A DNA stretch of 64,000 nt from Tubiluchus corallicola (GCA_030141605.1 JAQGDQ010000068.1:124001-188000), one strand, 5' to 3'; counted from the stretch's first letter, positions 41,380 through 53,579 are shown. The notes: generated from the sequence alone by a model not told the origin. Translations and numbers: made by a program.

Positions 41380-43400
41380 CAAAAACTGAATTTATGCCAA
41401 AATAATATAGGTATTTGGTCATTTGGATATAAAGCACTGTATATACTCACAACAAGCTCTGGTAGTAAGGCGTAATAAACACAGGTCTTCTTTGTTGAGG
41501 CACCGAATCTGGAATGAAAATTACAAGCCGATACGGGATATAATAGCTGATATACATCGCAAGATGCGCAAGTACCATCGTAAATTTTGGCCAGGTAATG
41601 GTAAAACGCATTACGCAACCAGAAAATAGCTGAGAATTTAACATTAAACATTAATAGACATTTTTGGTCTGATATCAAAAAAGTACGTAAAACAAACAAA
41701 GCTGTGGCGAACAACGTTAATGGATATACAGACTGCATTAGCATTGCAAATGATTTTGCCAAAGAATACGTAAAACTGTTCAACAGCGTTGGGCAATGAT
41801 TGTATAACCAGTTCCACTCAGAAAACGAAAAAGACGTATTTGTAATCACGGTGTTCGATGTCAAACTAGCGATTGCAATGTTAAAAAAGAGGAAAAAGTA
41901 ATGGGTCGTTAGGCTTAGATAGTGATTATGTAATTATTGGTCCAAGCATGTTATTTAAGCACTTAACCATCCTATTTAACGCAATCTTCAGACATGGCTG
42001 TTGTCCGCGTAAATTGTGTGCACAAGCACAATCATCCCTCATGTGAAAGAACCCCATGCCAATCGCAACACAAAAGCTAACCATATAAGCGTTGCTTTCA
42101 CTTCATATGTCACGAAGATAATTGATTGGCTTATAGTAAATGGGGTCAGGGAGAATTTATCTAGCTGCAAACTGCAATTTGCATATAAGAAAATTGCTCC
42201 CCTGATTTGTGTACTCTCATACTCGAAGATACGGTAATATACTATCTTGAAAAAAACGACTAATGTTTACGTTTGGTTATTAGATTTTTCTAAAGCATTT
42301 GACAGAGTAAATATCGTAACTTTGATGTCTAAATTGGAAAATCAGTGCAAATTACTCCAACCATTATTAACATTTCTATGTTATGTGTTTATAAATCAGG
42401 AAACATGTGTGTACAATAGAACTGTTGTAAATCATAAATTTGCAGTCACTAATAGTATAAGGCAGGGTAATGTGCTATCTGGTATTCTGTTCACAATTTA
42501 TGTTAATGACCTTTTAATCAACCTTCAAAAATCTAAGTATGGTAGTCATCTTCTAAATGTTAGGGGCTGGGTTACGTGAACGACATAATTCCCCTTTCTT
42601 GTCTGCAACCGGCCTTAGGAAAATGCTTAATATCTGCTCAGCATAGGCAAGTAGTCATGATATGTGCTTCAATATTGCGAAATCCAAAGGGATAATATTC
42701 GGAAAATATATTTGTGTCGACATGCCTGAAATATATATTAGTGGGAAAAAGCTAAAATGGCATAGTAGTGTCTTTCATTTAGGGTACAATTTAACTAACA
42801 ATCTCGACCAACTGCCTGATATTAATGATTTTATCCAATCAGTAATTCCCTTGTATGCTTTTTTAGATCGGTTAAAAATAAACATGTGATTCTCGTTGGT
42901 CATTCTGCTGCTGGTTCTATGGCAGCTCTATACTTGAGTTAGTAGACAAGAGTGTTTTAACAATTTAAAAATCTGTAACTATGGAATTAAGGAAGACTTT
43001 GCGTAGGATTTTTTATATACCATAGAATTCACATTCGAGTATGACTCATTGCTTTTCTGGTATATTACCATTCCCTGTTATAAAATCTTATAATTGCAAA
43101 ACTTAAGCAAACGTCGTACAATCGTATTAAAGTTATGCAAGACAAACAGATCATGAGAAACTTGTCTATTTGAAATGATAATACAAGCATAACAACAATT
43201 GGAAAGTATACTCATTAATTCCGTAAAGTTTATTAGTGTTGCTAATTTTAATGAAATCGAGTTTATGTGCTGTGAACTCTCTGGACACTTAATGGTGAGT
43301 GGGCAGCACAGGGCTTTTGTGATGATGAAGTAAAATGGAATTTGCTAAATTTGCTTATCAACTAATTGTTATATTGTTTGCCTTTTTGTACATAAACACT
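41380..43400 (+). mobile_element. Decayed LINE (CR1/L2/jockey-like) with reverse transcriptase
   Basis: Frame-shifted pieces appear in order. A pre-RT linker comes first (RIWNENYKPIRDIIADIHRK, about 41,505; NINRHFWSDIKKVRKTNK, about 41,650). Palm/fingers follow, with VWLLDFSKAFDRVN (42,270-42,312; the FSKAFD carries the first catalytic Asp) and NSIRQGNVLSGILFTIYVND (about 42,451). The usual YADD box has become YVND and lies in a shifted frame near 42,575. A CFNIAKSKGIIFG strand follows (42,664). Stops and frameshifts make it inactive. A plausible 3' part runs to about 43.4 kb. Confidence 0.8.
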
Positions 43401-43960
43401 AGTTATAAATGTTAATTACTAATCAATATAATTTATATCGAATTTTGTACAGATGAACTAACTTAAGAATGCAATTGTGTAAACTGTAATATTTACCCTT
43501 TTGCGAAATAACAATTGGATGTTATAATTATGTTGTTAGTTAATTCCACGCTTGTTATTAATGGAGTTCGTCAATGTTGAAAATATTTATTCAATTTTTT
43601 AAATGTTTTTGTTTCGTTCAATCCGTTTTGAGGGCAAGACGATGAACACAAGTAAACAAAAAGTGTTTAGGGCATTAGATGTGATAGCAGAGACAATCTT
43701 GATATAATTTGGTAAAAAGGCACAGCACTTTTCATTTTACAGTGAAAGAGTTGTCGAAAATTCCATTTTTGTACAAAGGTAGAGAAACAAAGCAATTACA
43801 GTGTGTTATTTAACTCCTATTACAGTATACTATTACAACTACCACAACCACTAGCACCACTACTGTGTGGATATGTTGTATATCTCCCTAGTCATGGACG
43901 ATATGAGTGTTATAGGTGTCGGAGATAGAAATAAGAATGGTGATCAACTCTGGAGTTCTC
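43401..43960. other. AT-rich spacer between LINE remnants
   Basis: No gene. It may hold the 3' untranslated region of the upstream LINE. Confidence 0.35.
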
Positions 43961-43964
43961 ACAA

Positions 43965-44880
43965 ACACGCTGTTCCCTCATAAAAAAGTTTCATCGGCTG
44001 GATGAAGTGAATGGGAACTCACACCGTTTGCATACTCAGAAATAAGAAACTCTGGGCCCATGTCAACGATGTGGAGTGTATAGACGAGCAGATGTGGTCA
44101 ACTGGATGGAAATATGCCGAATCAAGTTGATTACCCAATCATCAATAAGAAAGCCAGAATCTTGGCCAAGGATACAAGTGTGTGCAGAGGAGGAGATGTT
44201 GCCAGTGACCATTACTTAGTGAAAACTCTGTCACACTGGAACTGAATTTGACACACTGACTGACACCGAGAGACAGGACCGCAAAATACAACACTAACAA
44301 GTTAAAGAAAGAGGAGATCGAATAGCAATTTTGTCTGAAACGAAGTAATCGATACTAGATTCTCAAAATAGAAGATAATGCACATAATAAAAAGGATACT
44401 AGTGAAATCACCAGTTCAGATATGGAAAAAGCGTACAGAGGAGTACGCAGCAGTGGAAGTGCCAGATGTGACGAAATCCAAACCTTAGATGAAATCAGGT
44501 AGCGTGGGAGCCAGTTGATCAAACCTATCTATATCTAAAGATTGATCACACGAGATTGGAAAGGCTAAAACAGAGATTCAGAGGTGAATTCAGGTAGAGG
44601 GAACAGAGTGGTGATGAGAGGCAAGGGTGAATAATTAGAGGATATAGGACAGAAAAGTCAGGAAACTGCAAGGATGTAACATATGATAACATTGTCGGGC
44701 CCTTCAGATTTTCTGAGTAATTACACCAAGGCAGTCTAGCAGTGCTACAGTGAAAGATAAGAAGGTGCATGGAACGTCCTCACTAACAACGAGAACAGAA
44801 AACAGAGGTGGTTCGAACAATTCATTGAAGTTCTAAACAGTGAAGAACCAGGGAATCTGGTGACAGATAACGTATGTTCT
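43965..44880 (+). mobile_element. Second LINE remnant (RTE/BovB-like endonuclease and linker)
   Basis: Shifted frames read NTLFPHKKVHRL, then a DxxxxNKKAR stretch, and CRGGDVASDHYLV (about 44,180-44,230), the C-terminal SDH motif of an apurinic-type endonuclease as in RTE/BovB elements. Downstream pieces read GAWNVLTNNENRKQRWFEQF then IEVLN, the typical linker before the reverse transcriptase. The RT itself is missing: sequence breaks into gypsy-like DNA after about 44.9 kb. Confidence 0.65.
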
Positions 44881-45029
44881 TAGTGCTCATTAAATGGAGG
44901 CAGTCTGTTGGGGTTTTTTTAAACGGGAAATCCTAGACAGACATCTTCATTAAAATATACAGTCAAGAAGAGCCATGGCGCAAGTCCCTGCATCCGAACC
45001 GCAAAGTTTTACTCATAATGTTGAAGAAA

Positions 45030-46511
45030 ATTTTGAGAAGTGTGTTGATATCTACCTAGTTGAATAAAGCTGTTCATGGGGAACGGCATAAATTACCCTT
45101 TGTCGATTATGTTTTGGGTTAGTTTTTGCGAGATAAGATTTTCTCAAAACTTGAATCAAACTCAGGTTTTTACCATGTAATCATTGGACAAGGAGTCCCA
45201 GCTACTTACTATTATTGCCCCAGCAGGAAGATTTGCTTTCTGCCGTCTTCCATTTGGCATTTCGTCTGGGCCTGAAGTTTTCCAAAGAGAAGTTTTGCTG
45301 ATTCTGAAAGGTCTCCTGGTCATTTTAGTTGGTTTCATCAGCGATACAGTAGTTACAGGAAAAGACAAACCTGAGCATGATGAAAAGCTACACAGACCTC
45401 TTGGCACACTAGTAGAAGCTGCTGTTATACTAAATCCTAATAAATGCTAAATTTACAAAAAGGAAATTTAATTTTTGGGATGTACTATCAATGTTGAATG
45501 CTTGAATCCATATCGCTGAGCACTAATTGGCAAACCAGAGCAGCAAGAAAGGAACTTTCCTCAAGAAGGTTCATCACATATTGATCTTGAGATGGAAGTT
45601 ATTCGAGCAACGGAAAAACGACTAGAGCAAATTCGTCAGCACCAAGGACAAAATATGCAAGCATTTATTAAAACATGCTGCAGAAGGTTGGTTAGACAGA
45701 TGTGTGAACTACTCGATGCTTTAAAACCATACTTCGAGCATAGAACAGACATCATCATTCAACAAGAGTCTGCCACCTGACTCTCCATTATTTCACCATT
45801 CTCGATCGCCTTCACAAAATTCGTCAAGGTATTGTAAAGCGCCGTGAAAGAGCCCTTCAATCAGCGTGTTGGCCGGGCATCAGCCGCAAAATCGGTGATT
45901 TGATTAAAAATTGTAGAATTTGTTGCAAGAATAAGCCATAACGGCTTGCTGTTACTCAATTTCCAATGTGACCTTGGGAAAAGGTTGCTGTAGATTTCAT
46001 GTAGAGTGATTGCCAAGTACTCATTGATTTTATTATTCCATGTACAACGAACTGGCAAAACCTGGTGACACAACCAGCTCCACTGTGATAAATTCATGAA
46101 ATCCGCATTTGCCAGACGACTTTTCCCATTAACTGTCATATCTGACAATGGGCTTCAGTTTGCCTGCAAAGTGTTTACTGACTTTAAAATGGTGTATGAT
46201 TTAATCAAGTAACCAGTAGCCTAGGACACCCTTCATTAAACTGAGAGGCAGAAAGAACTGTCAAAAGAGTTTTTACGGAATGCTTCCGATCTGTATGGAG
46301 CACTTGTGCTATAGAACAAAACCATTTCCCAATAGATTCATTCCTGGGGATTGCTTGTCTCTGGGGAAGCTTCTTGCTCTTGTTCTTCCGACTGAACTAG
46401 ATGCTAAAGTTGTTGACGCTTCCAGCCTTCGCAAAAAAGAGGCAACACACAGACTTTAATAAACAATTTAATTTTAACAGTGGGAATGCAACCAAATCTC
46501 TTCTTGAGACG
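45030..46511 (+). mobile_element. Degenerate Ty3/gypsy pol remnant
   Basis: Pieces in pol order: an RT start like LNKAV...KLPFVDYVL, then IFSKLESNSGFY (about 45,133), and FCRLPFGISSGPEVFQRE (about 45,240). The catalytic YxDD box reads FISD, so an Asp is lost. An HHCC-like integrase piece follows (CWPGISRKIGDLI, about 45,870) and a core with VISDNGLQFACKVF (about 46,137). Several stops and frameshifts break it. Gag, protease and LTRs are not recognised. The remnant ends exactly at the palindrome. Confidence 0.8.
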
Positions 46512-46588
46512 ACACTAGATCAAGACCTTTCGTTTGATATATAGATCGCGGCGATCTATATATCAAACGAAAGGTCTCGATCTAGTGT
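46512..46588. repeat. 77-bp near-perfect palindrome made of the module core
   Basis: Arms 46,512-46,549 and 46,551-46,588 are reverse complements over 38 bp with a single mismatch and one central base. Each arm equals 36,003-36,040 of copy A apart from one or two bases. The palindrome is flanked by ACG on both sides (46,509-46,511 and 46,589-46,591), which could be a 3-bp target duplication. It lies exactly at the junction of a + strand gypsy and a minus-strand LINE. Confidence 0.9.
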
Positions 46589-47615
46589 ACGGACACTGAT
46601 TCGTATCAATGCTCATAAGCGGGACGCAGGGTGTGTTCAGAAGTTGTCTAAAATGTATTGTAAAGCAATCTTCAGATGGCCTAGCGTTGCTTGCATATTC
46701 ACCTACCTCTCCTTTCCAATTCACCGCACGCCATATTGCTTTCATATCACCAGACTCTAATAAGTTAATCCATCTGTTGTTCATCCCATTTACTGCTCTC
46801 CTATTTGAAGTATCGTTTTGTATTCTACATTCAGTTGCAGAATCATATGAATCATATATGATGTCTTTTGGCATTCTGACATGGTTTGTCAATATCCCAT
46901 CCTGTTGGATATATGACATACTCATATTGTGAAAAGTCAATATCCGTCTGAGTACAAAAACTTCGAAGTTTATCATCACATGCCTGAATGCGCATCTTGT
47001 CTGCTGTGGGACAAGACTTAAAGGTTCTCCTCGTCGTCATGTGACATAAACTGATTCTCGCAAGGGCAGGAGTGCTGTTGAGACTGGCCTCATAGCTTCG
47101 ATGGGGAAATGGTGCTATAACTAAAGGTGCGTGGTCAGAAGGATAAAAATAGTTGTTAAATGTCTCAACAGAGAGAATGGAAGTTACTCCATCAATACTA
47201 GTTAATGCCCAGTCTAACTGGGATATCCAATTCTGGCGCTTCTTAAACGACAAACCATCACCATATCTCTTACATTGTGTTATTAAGTGATTAACGGGGT
47301 TCAAGTGATTATCCCTACATACATGTAGTTGCAAAAGTCGCGTGCCAGTTGCGTTCTTTCTTATACATATCAGAATTGTGTGCATACCTCCATTGGCTCC
47401 CTTCTGCCAGTATATTTCCACATTGACCACATCTTGCATTGAGATCACCAGTTATAAAGCATTCCTTGCTATTCTCTTTTGCTTCAATAGCTTTGCTTTG
47501 TAACATAGCCTATCTTCGTAGTATACAGAGTCGCCCCACGAGGGATATAGCAGAAGCCAAGAATGTTAGGCAGGCATTGCAATCTTAACCATGTAGTATA
47601 CTCACATGGCATTTG
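46589..47615 (-). mobile_element. LINE endonuclease fragment, minus strand
   Basis: On the minus strand in order: ILGFCYIPRGATLY (about 47,590), CFITGDLNARCGQ (about 47,450; the GDxNAR motif of AP-type endonucleases), ISQLDWALTS (about 47,210), YPSDHAPLVIAPF (about 47,130; the catalytic SDH), then the post-endonuclease linker with MKAIWRAVNWKGE and FTIHFRQLLN (to about 46,630). At least two frameshifts. The reverse transcriptase is missing because the copy stops at the palindrome. The lineage resembles CR1/jockey-type LINEs. Confidence 0.75.
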
Positions 47616-49470
47616 TATGTAAAAATCCCGAGGGGTTTGCCCCGAAGAGGCCGTATGTCCCATCTTATCCTAAAGTTATTTTATATACCAATGAGGGTTA
47701 ATTAAAACAGGAGCTGTGGAAATCATAGAAAATGTGTATATCCCACGTGAAAAAGGTACACCACACAAGATATACACTGTAATATCAAATAGAAAATAAC
47801 AGTAAGCCAAGCTAACGTAAAATAAGAGCTTCCAGAAGCGATTGTATACCTGTATTTTAGAATGAAGTTGAAAATATATAATTAATAATAGGCATCGTAA
47901 TAGACAACGCACAAAAGAGGTGACGGAGAAAGAGCTAAAGTGGAAAAATAGATACTGCGTCCTTCTTGCTGTGACCTTTACAATCTTTACCCACATTGAT
48001 AATTTTTGGGCGCCCTGCAAAAAAGAAGCCAATGATTCCGATTTTTGAAATCCTTGGGTTCCTATCATCTGAGCATTTTAAATAGTTTCTTTTGTAAAAA
48101 TCGGTTTTTTATTTTGGCTGAAAGGGCACTTTTGATATGAAGGTCAAAAAGGACAGGGGCTTAAGCCCTCTAGCCCTCCCCCTGTGCATGTGCCTGAAGA
48201 AGAGGTCTTACAGTGAAATTGTCAAGAACTTTGAAGAACTGGACACTGCAGAGAGGTTTTTGATCTGTCTGGACTCAAACAGACATGTAGTATGTTAGGT
48301 TTCCGATTCTCGTCATCGAATGGATCGTAAAGAAAACTTGCAGAATGGCAAAAATGGAATCAGGTATGTCAATAACTCTCTTTTTGGTTGTATTTTTTAT
48401 TTCTAATGCAATTAGATTGAAGGTTATTTTATTATATTGAAATATGGTTAGTGTACCTAGGAAGAAACTGCTTAATTTAGGAAGAAAGTGTTGCTGCGAA
48501 AAAAAATTTAGAAAATTTTATGATTAAAAACGTCATGTTCTCCCTATTAAAGAACTGCGCGCGTGGCTTACAACACAGGTAACTATTATTATTCACAACA
48601 GTAATACAACAACATGGTAACCTTACACTGACTTAGTATTAACAAATATATAACAAGGCAACAAATTTTGCAGCGTACAACTAAAACAGGACAGTATTTT
48701 TTCATAATGCAAATCAAACGAGTTGAAAGTACAGACATGAGATACAGGGTTCACACAGTTCTACAATCTTACCCATCATCACCAAATATAATAATTTATA
48801 CTGTGTATATAGTATAGACTTGCATTCTAGCTTTTGTGCTGGAGCCGAGACCTACATCTGCTGTGTATGGATCCTGTGTATGTTGCAAATGTTGAGTACA
48901 GTAATACAGTTTGGTGAGTTCTGCAGCAGTACAGTCAAGATTCCGTAAACTTCCAAGTCTTCCCAATTTTCTGCGGTGCTTCCTTTTGCAGCATGCCGCA
49001 CGAATAAGAGATAATTAACAAGTTTCTGCTGTCACTGACTTTCCTGTTGGGCTTTAGGTCCATCCAAGACGTAGAAAAGACTAAAAACGGAGATTGCTGT
49101 TTATCGCAGTAGTTCTGTAGTATAGCGTACTGGTCCTTCTACTGTTTTGCTTTCACAGCCTGATTTCTACTTTTGCGTTTTGACATGTATTTTTCAAAAT
49201 AACTGCCAATTCAGATCTAAAGTCATTTGTTCAAAAAGAAATTAATAAATCTAAATGCTTTTTCCTTGAATATACGTACAGTACTTTCGTAGTACTGTAT
49301 TTGAATTGCATTTCATTCATTTGGCCGCAATCTTCCGTCGGAAATGGGCACGGGCATGTTTTCATGGTGCAATTCATGTTGTTCCAAATTTTGTCACTTC
49401 AACGTAAGAAAAAAATGAAAAGAAAGTGTATAATCACGATAAAAACAATAATGCAAATATAAGGAATCTA
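47616..49470. other. Intergenic, no supported gene
   Basis: A minus-strand 130-residue hydrophobic frame at 47,676-48,068 has no domain. At 48,140-48,200 a short GC-richer piece (GGGGCTTAAGCCC, CCCCCTGTGCATGTG) looks like an old repeat. Confidence 0.4.
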
Positions 49471-49605
49471 GGTAAAAAATGTCACAGAAAAAAGTACAGG
49501 AAAAAAGAAATAACCCTAACCCTTAACCCAAGCTAAAATTAATTACGACTTTTTCCTGTAAATTTTTTCCTAGCCAAAATTGTGACTTTTTCTGTGACTT
49601 TACTA
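49471..49605. repeat. Small nested inverted repeat (foldback/MITE-like)
   Basis: GTCACAGAAAAAAGT (49,481) pairs with ACTTTTTCTGTGAC (49,585-49,598). Inside, TACAGGAAAAAA pairs with TTTTTCCTGTA (49,550). The loop holds TAACCCTAACCCTTAACCC (49,511-49,529), a short telomere-type string. No transposase. It could be a miniature element or a chance fold. Confidence 0.45.
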
Positions 49606-51383
49606 CCAGTCACCAATATAACGTGTGTCTGGCCTACACACCAAATCTCATACGCAAAATAAATTTTCAAAAAAATGCAGCATTTACAAAATAATCAATA
49701 TAAATGCAGTCGATACAATATTCATGACAGTTATAAATACTATAGTCTATACACTACAATATTGAACTGCAGGCGATTTCATAACATTTCTTAATAACTA
49801 CAGTACTAAGTAACAACAACAACTTATTTGAGTTTTGTAAAAACAAAAACAGCAGACTGTACTTACAAATTATTGAACAGCTTAAAATAAAAGTAAACAT
49901 TCTATAAACAAAAACACACTGTCACACAGTCGTATTTAATTAGAAATAAAATGCTTATGGCAAGAACTTATGAGTCCACTGTACATAGTATATAATATTT
50001 CAACAAAATTTGATTGACAAAAGCTACTAATTTCAATGGTGCATATTTACAACATCATTGGATAATTTAGCTTTTAATGTGCATAAGAATGAACAATGCC
50101 ATTATAATACCGGTAAAACTAAAGGCACACACTATATCTACAAAAAAGATGACGTTGAAACGGTGAATAATAACACTGAAAATATTAAGACGTTAAACTG
50201 TTGCTAAAACAGAATACAAAAAGATGAGATCATAATAAATAAAATAAAGAAAAATAAAAATATGTACAAAAAAAATCAGTGCATTGTGTTTCATACAAAG
50301 GACAGTTAATTTTAAGATTCGAAGCAATGCATAATGGGCCACGTGATATCTATGATATATAGACAAACTGACATGTGTTGTTAAAGCTCTTCATGAGATT
50401 CTCTTCCAAGGTTTGATCAGCGTATCAATTTTGCGCAATCGACGCCATGAATTTGATACAAACTCATTGTCACCTTCCAAAGGTTACAGGTTGTACGGCA
50501 AGTTCAAGACATGTATACATATGCCGTAAATTAACAGTACTATGCATTAAAATGTCCAGCTTCTATTCACCTCCCTCTAGGAAAAAGTTATGTACATGTA
50601 TCACTTAGCAAAAGCATCTCATTTAAGATTTGTTTTTGACAGCCACTGTCATGTCCAGTTGACGGCATGAGATGAAAGAAACTCCAAATAATGAAAACAT
50701 CATAGTACATATTTAAAATATTCTACCAAAATGCGTTGATAATTAATGCAAATGTTCAATTGCTTTCTGCTGTCAACAACAAGCATTCAAATGATTTAAA
50801 TAAAACAAACATTTGCATTAGACAACAAAACTAGAACCAGGAAACATTATTCAACATCTCTTTTTTGACATGACGAACTGCTTAATATTGAGACGTTGAC
50901 GAACATCATCGTGGAAGTTATGGATAGCAGTCAAGATTGGTGAACTCTGTTACTTAAATAGTCTGTCGCTGTTAAGCATTTTAATCCCGTTTTGAATGAT
51001 GGCATGTTAAAGCACAAAAAATAATGAGACGATAATTAAATAATGTTTCCTATTTTTAGGTTTGTCTACTGTAACTGTTTGTTTTATTCGAGTCGGTTAT
51101 ATACCTGAAGATGAGAGCATAAAGCAGTCGAAAATTTGCCATAATAAATTAAACTTATATCTACTAGGCCGTTTCAATATTCTGAGGTTCTTTCATCTAT
51201 GTAGGCATTACGTGCACATAAGTAAATTTGCATCACTAGCTGTATTTACAATTAATATTGAATTTCTAGGAGTAATCAAATAACACGCATGACAAGAAAA
51301 ATGATTATAGCTTTTAGCAGTTTTCTCTCGACTTTGCCAAATGAGATTAGCATCCAGATACGTCATACTAGTTACAAAGTTTT
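49606..51383. other. Downstream flank of the minus-strand gene
   Basis: AT-rich; may include a 3' UTR of the gene at 51.4-53.6 kb. No RNA or TE recognised. Confidence 0.4.
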
Positions 51384-53579
51384 TTATTTGAACCCATACT
51401 TAACTTTTAAAGTTTTATACGATTTGCTCACATCAGTATATGATATTAACAGATCATTTGCTTTGCTTTCAAATTTAAAGCCTACTAAACAGGCTGCAGC
51501 CTCAAACTGTTCCTTCGTCATCACATGCACTGGAAATTTCAAAACCTCTTTCCAGTACTGCTCAAAATCTGCTGGTGAAGGTACTCGTTCAAGCTGATTT
51601 CTAATATTATCTAGAGGAACCAGGAGATCCGTGAAGTCATGAGGTAGTTTATTTACAAAGAGCATTAGCGCTCCCTGCGAATTGCGATTCTTTATTTTAA
51701 ACCTTCCAATTTTTGCTATAAATGGCCGGCTATTTCTATCAACTTGCTTTATTCCAGCAGCTGCCGTGAATGATTTCACGTGTTCAGGAACGTCACTGTG
51801 TTTCTGAGAAATGATGTTTTTGCAGTCTTTTAAAACAATGCTGCACTTTTTTACCGGTATTACGGAATCAGTAGAAAGCTTTCTTTTAAGACTGTTTGCA
51901 TCAATTGCTTTTGAAAAGCTGCCAGATTGTGACTTAGCAGCTTCCTGATCTATGATATCGCCAGCTTTATCTGACCTTTGTCTGCTCACACCTACAGCAG
52001 TTTCGTTTCTTTGTATCACACTTTGCACCGCTGAATGTTGTTCAAACTTATTGGCGTTTAAATGAGCATCATCAAAAGGCTTAATTGATGGAGCTGATGG
52101 AGCTTTAACAAGACTTTCATCTTTCTTTTTGGTTTCTTGTGATGGAAACTTACTAGAAATACTTGTTATCACTGTTGGCTTGAAGTTTTGACCCACAGCT
52201 GGATGAAAGGTATCATTGTTGGCCGTTGTAACAACAGTAGAAACAGGTTTCGCAGCATTTCGAAACTTCATGCCTTGATATCTAGGTGAGAACTGTTCAA
52301 TGCATTCTTTTGTTGTACTCAGTTTACTGGGATTTTTTCCTTTTTCCGGATGACTACCTTGCAAACATTTTTGCTCATCTTTGCCGGAAGAACTAGAGAC
52401 TACTGGAGAGATTGCTTGTCCACTAACACTTCCCAGATGCTGTTCAAGCAAATTATTTTGCTGACTGGTAAATTTTTCTGAAGACAACACGTTACTACTA
52501 TTTTGTAAGGTAGCAAGACGTTGCTGCCCATCACAAGATTGGCTTTGATACACTTCTAAAGAGATACATTCTTTAGGAGATACAAGTTCTGATGACTGAT
52601 GTGCTTGTTGAAATTCATTCACTAATTTATCTTTGTCCGCAGGTGCAATCATTGAAGGTAAACTTGAGTCTTGCTTCAACTGAGAAGAACTTGGAGGAAT
52701 TACTGCTTCTGTATTTGAGCTAACAACTGCTGTCACAGCAGGTACAATACTTGTGTTCTGAAAGGTAACAGGTGATGGCGCTAGGCCACTGTCAGGGGAA
52801 CATGATTCACTTTCCCTCTGGTTGATGTCTTTGAAATCATTTAAATCTTTTATAATCTTAGCTAATTCACCTTTCTGGTAGTTTTGAACTTTACCGCCAA
52901 GTGCATCATGAATGTCAGGTAGCAACACCATATCAGTGGGACCAGACATGTCAACTTCAATACCAGCTAACTTGCAAATTTGGTTTATTTGTAGAGTTTC
53001 AGCAGGCAAAAAACTTTCTATGTATGTACTGAGAGACTGTAGGCATGGGTGTGTATTGACGCACATCGATGGCACAAATTGGAGTATGCTGTACGAGTTA
53101 TTCCTTGCAATGCAAGGTGCAACAGTGAATTCATCTATTTTAACCCAATTCACACCCTCATTTGATGTCATTAGTTGATATAGTTTATTTAATTCTATGA
53201 CTCTGAAAAGTTTTTCTGCATCAAGCAAACTAATAATTTCCAGGCTAGTGCATGGTGTGTTCCAATATTGTCCAGAACAGTGCGTAATTGCAATCTCGTT
53301 TAGAAGTTTCACCTCACAAGGTGTTGCTTGACACACAACTGGTTGGCACTGACCTATGGCACTATTCATATCATTGGCTGAAAAGATGTGTCCACTACTG
53401 TACAACATTTTTAAGCTTACCCATTTAGTACTGTTTGATCGGAGTAAATATGGCAAAGTCAGTTTTTTGGGAGTGTAAAACCCAAGTTCGATAGTTTGCC
53501 ACCCAAAATGGCCCAGTACACTGTGCCAATCAATAGAAGTTTGTTGTTGCATGGTTTCACGTGTAGCTGGCAAGACTAT
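51384..53579 (-). CDS. Terminal exon of an unrecognised, probably nuclear protein
   Basis: This is the longest open frame in the window: 731 codons from a likely splice acceptor (ACACATTTACAG before 53,579) to TAA. The first Met lies at 53,552 (MQQQTSIDWHSV), so it could also be nearly a full gene of 722 residues. It has three parts. A folded-looking N-terminal region of about 250 residues is rich in Leu and Cys. A Ser/Gln/Pro-rich disordered middle carries a basic motif, KRKLSTDSVIPVKK (about 51,855-51,890), that fits a nuclear signal. A compact C-terminal block follows (SRPFIAKIGRFKIKNR... to KVKYGFK) with PADFEQYWKEVL. I recognise no family. The stop codon lies inside an AATAAA hexamer on the coding strand. 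Upstream exons were not found with confidence. Confidence 0.8.
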   Translation of the reverse strand: MVLPATRETMQQQTSIDWHSVLGHFGWQTIELGFYTPKKLTLPYLLRSNSTKWVSLKMLYSSGHIFSANDMNSAIGQCQPVVCQATPCEVKLLNEIAITHCSGQYWNTPCTSLEIISLLDAEKLFRVIELNKLYQLMTSNEGVNWVKIDEFTVAPCIARNNSYSILQFVPSMCVNTHPCLQSLSTYIESFLPAETLQINQICKLAGIEVDMSGPTDMVLLPDIHDALGGKVQNYQKGELAKIIKDLNDFKDINQRESESCSPDSGLAPSPVTFQNTSIVPAVTAVVSSNTEAVIPPSSSQLKQDSSLPSMIAPADKDKLVNEFQQAHQSSELVSPKECISLEVYQSQSCDGQQRLATLQNSSNVLSSEKFTSQQNNLLEQHLGSVSGQAISPVVSSSSGKDEQKCLQGSHPEKGKNPSKLSTTKECIEQFSPRYQGMKFRNAAKPVSTVVTTANNDTFHPAVGQNFKPTVITSISSKFPSQETKKKDESLVKAPSAPSIKPFDDAHLNANKFEQHSAVQSVIQRNETAVGVSRQRSDKAGDIIDQEAAKSQSGSFSKAIDANSLKRKLSTDSVIPVKKCSIVLKDCKNIISQKHSDVPEHVKSFTAAAGIKQVDRNSRPFIAKIGRFKIKNRNSQGALMLFVNKLPHDFTDLLVPLDNIRNQLERVPSPADFEQYWKEVLKFPVHVMTKEQFEAAACLVGFKFESKANDLLISYTDVSKSYKTLKVKYGFK

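Noticed and set aside
41379-41864. 161-residue minus-strand frame
   Set aside because: Antisense to the LINE coding remnant on the + strand; no domain of its own.
46609-46932. Hydrophobic + strand frame of 107 residues
   Set aside because: Antisense shadow of the minus-strand LINE linker.
49511-49529. Interstitial telomere array
   Set aside because: Only about two and a half imperfect TAACCC units; too short to call.
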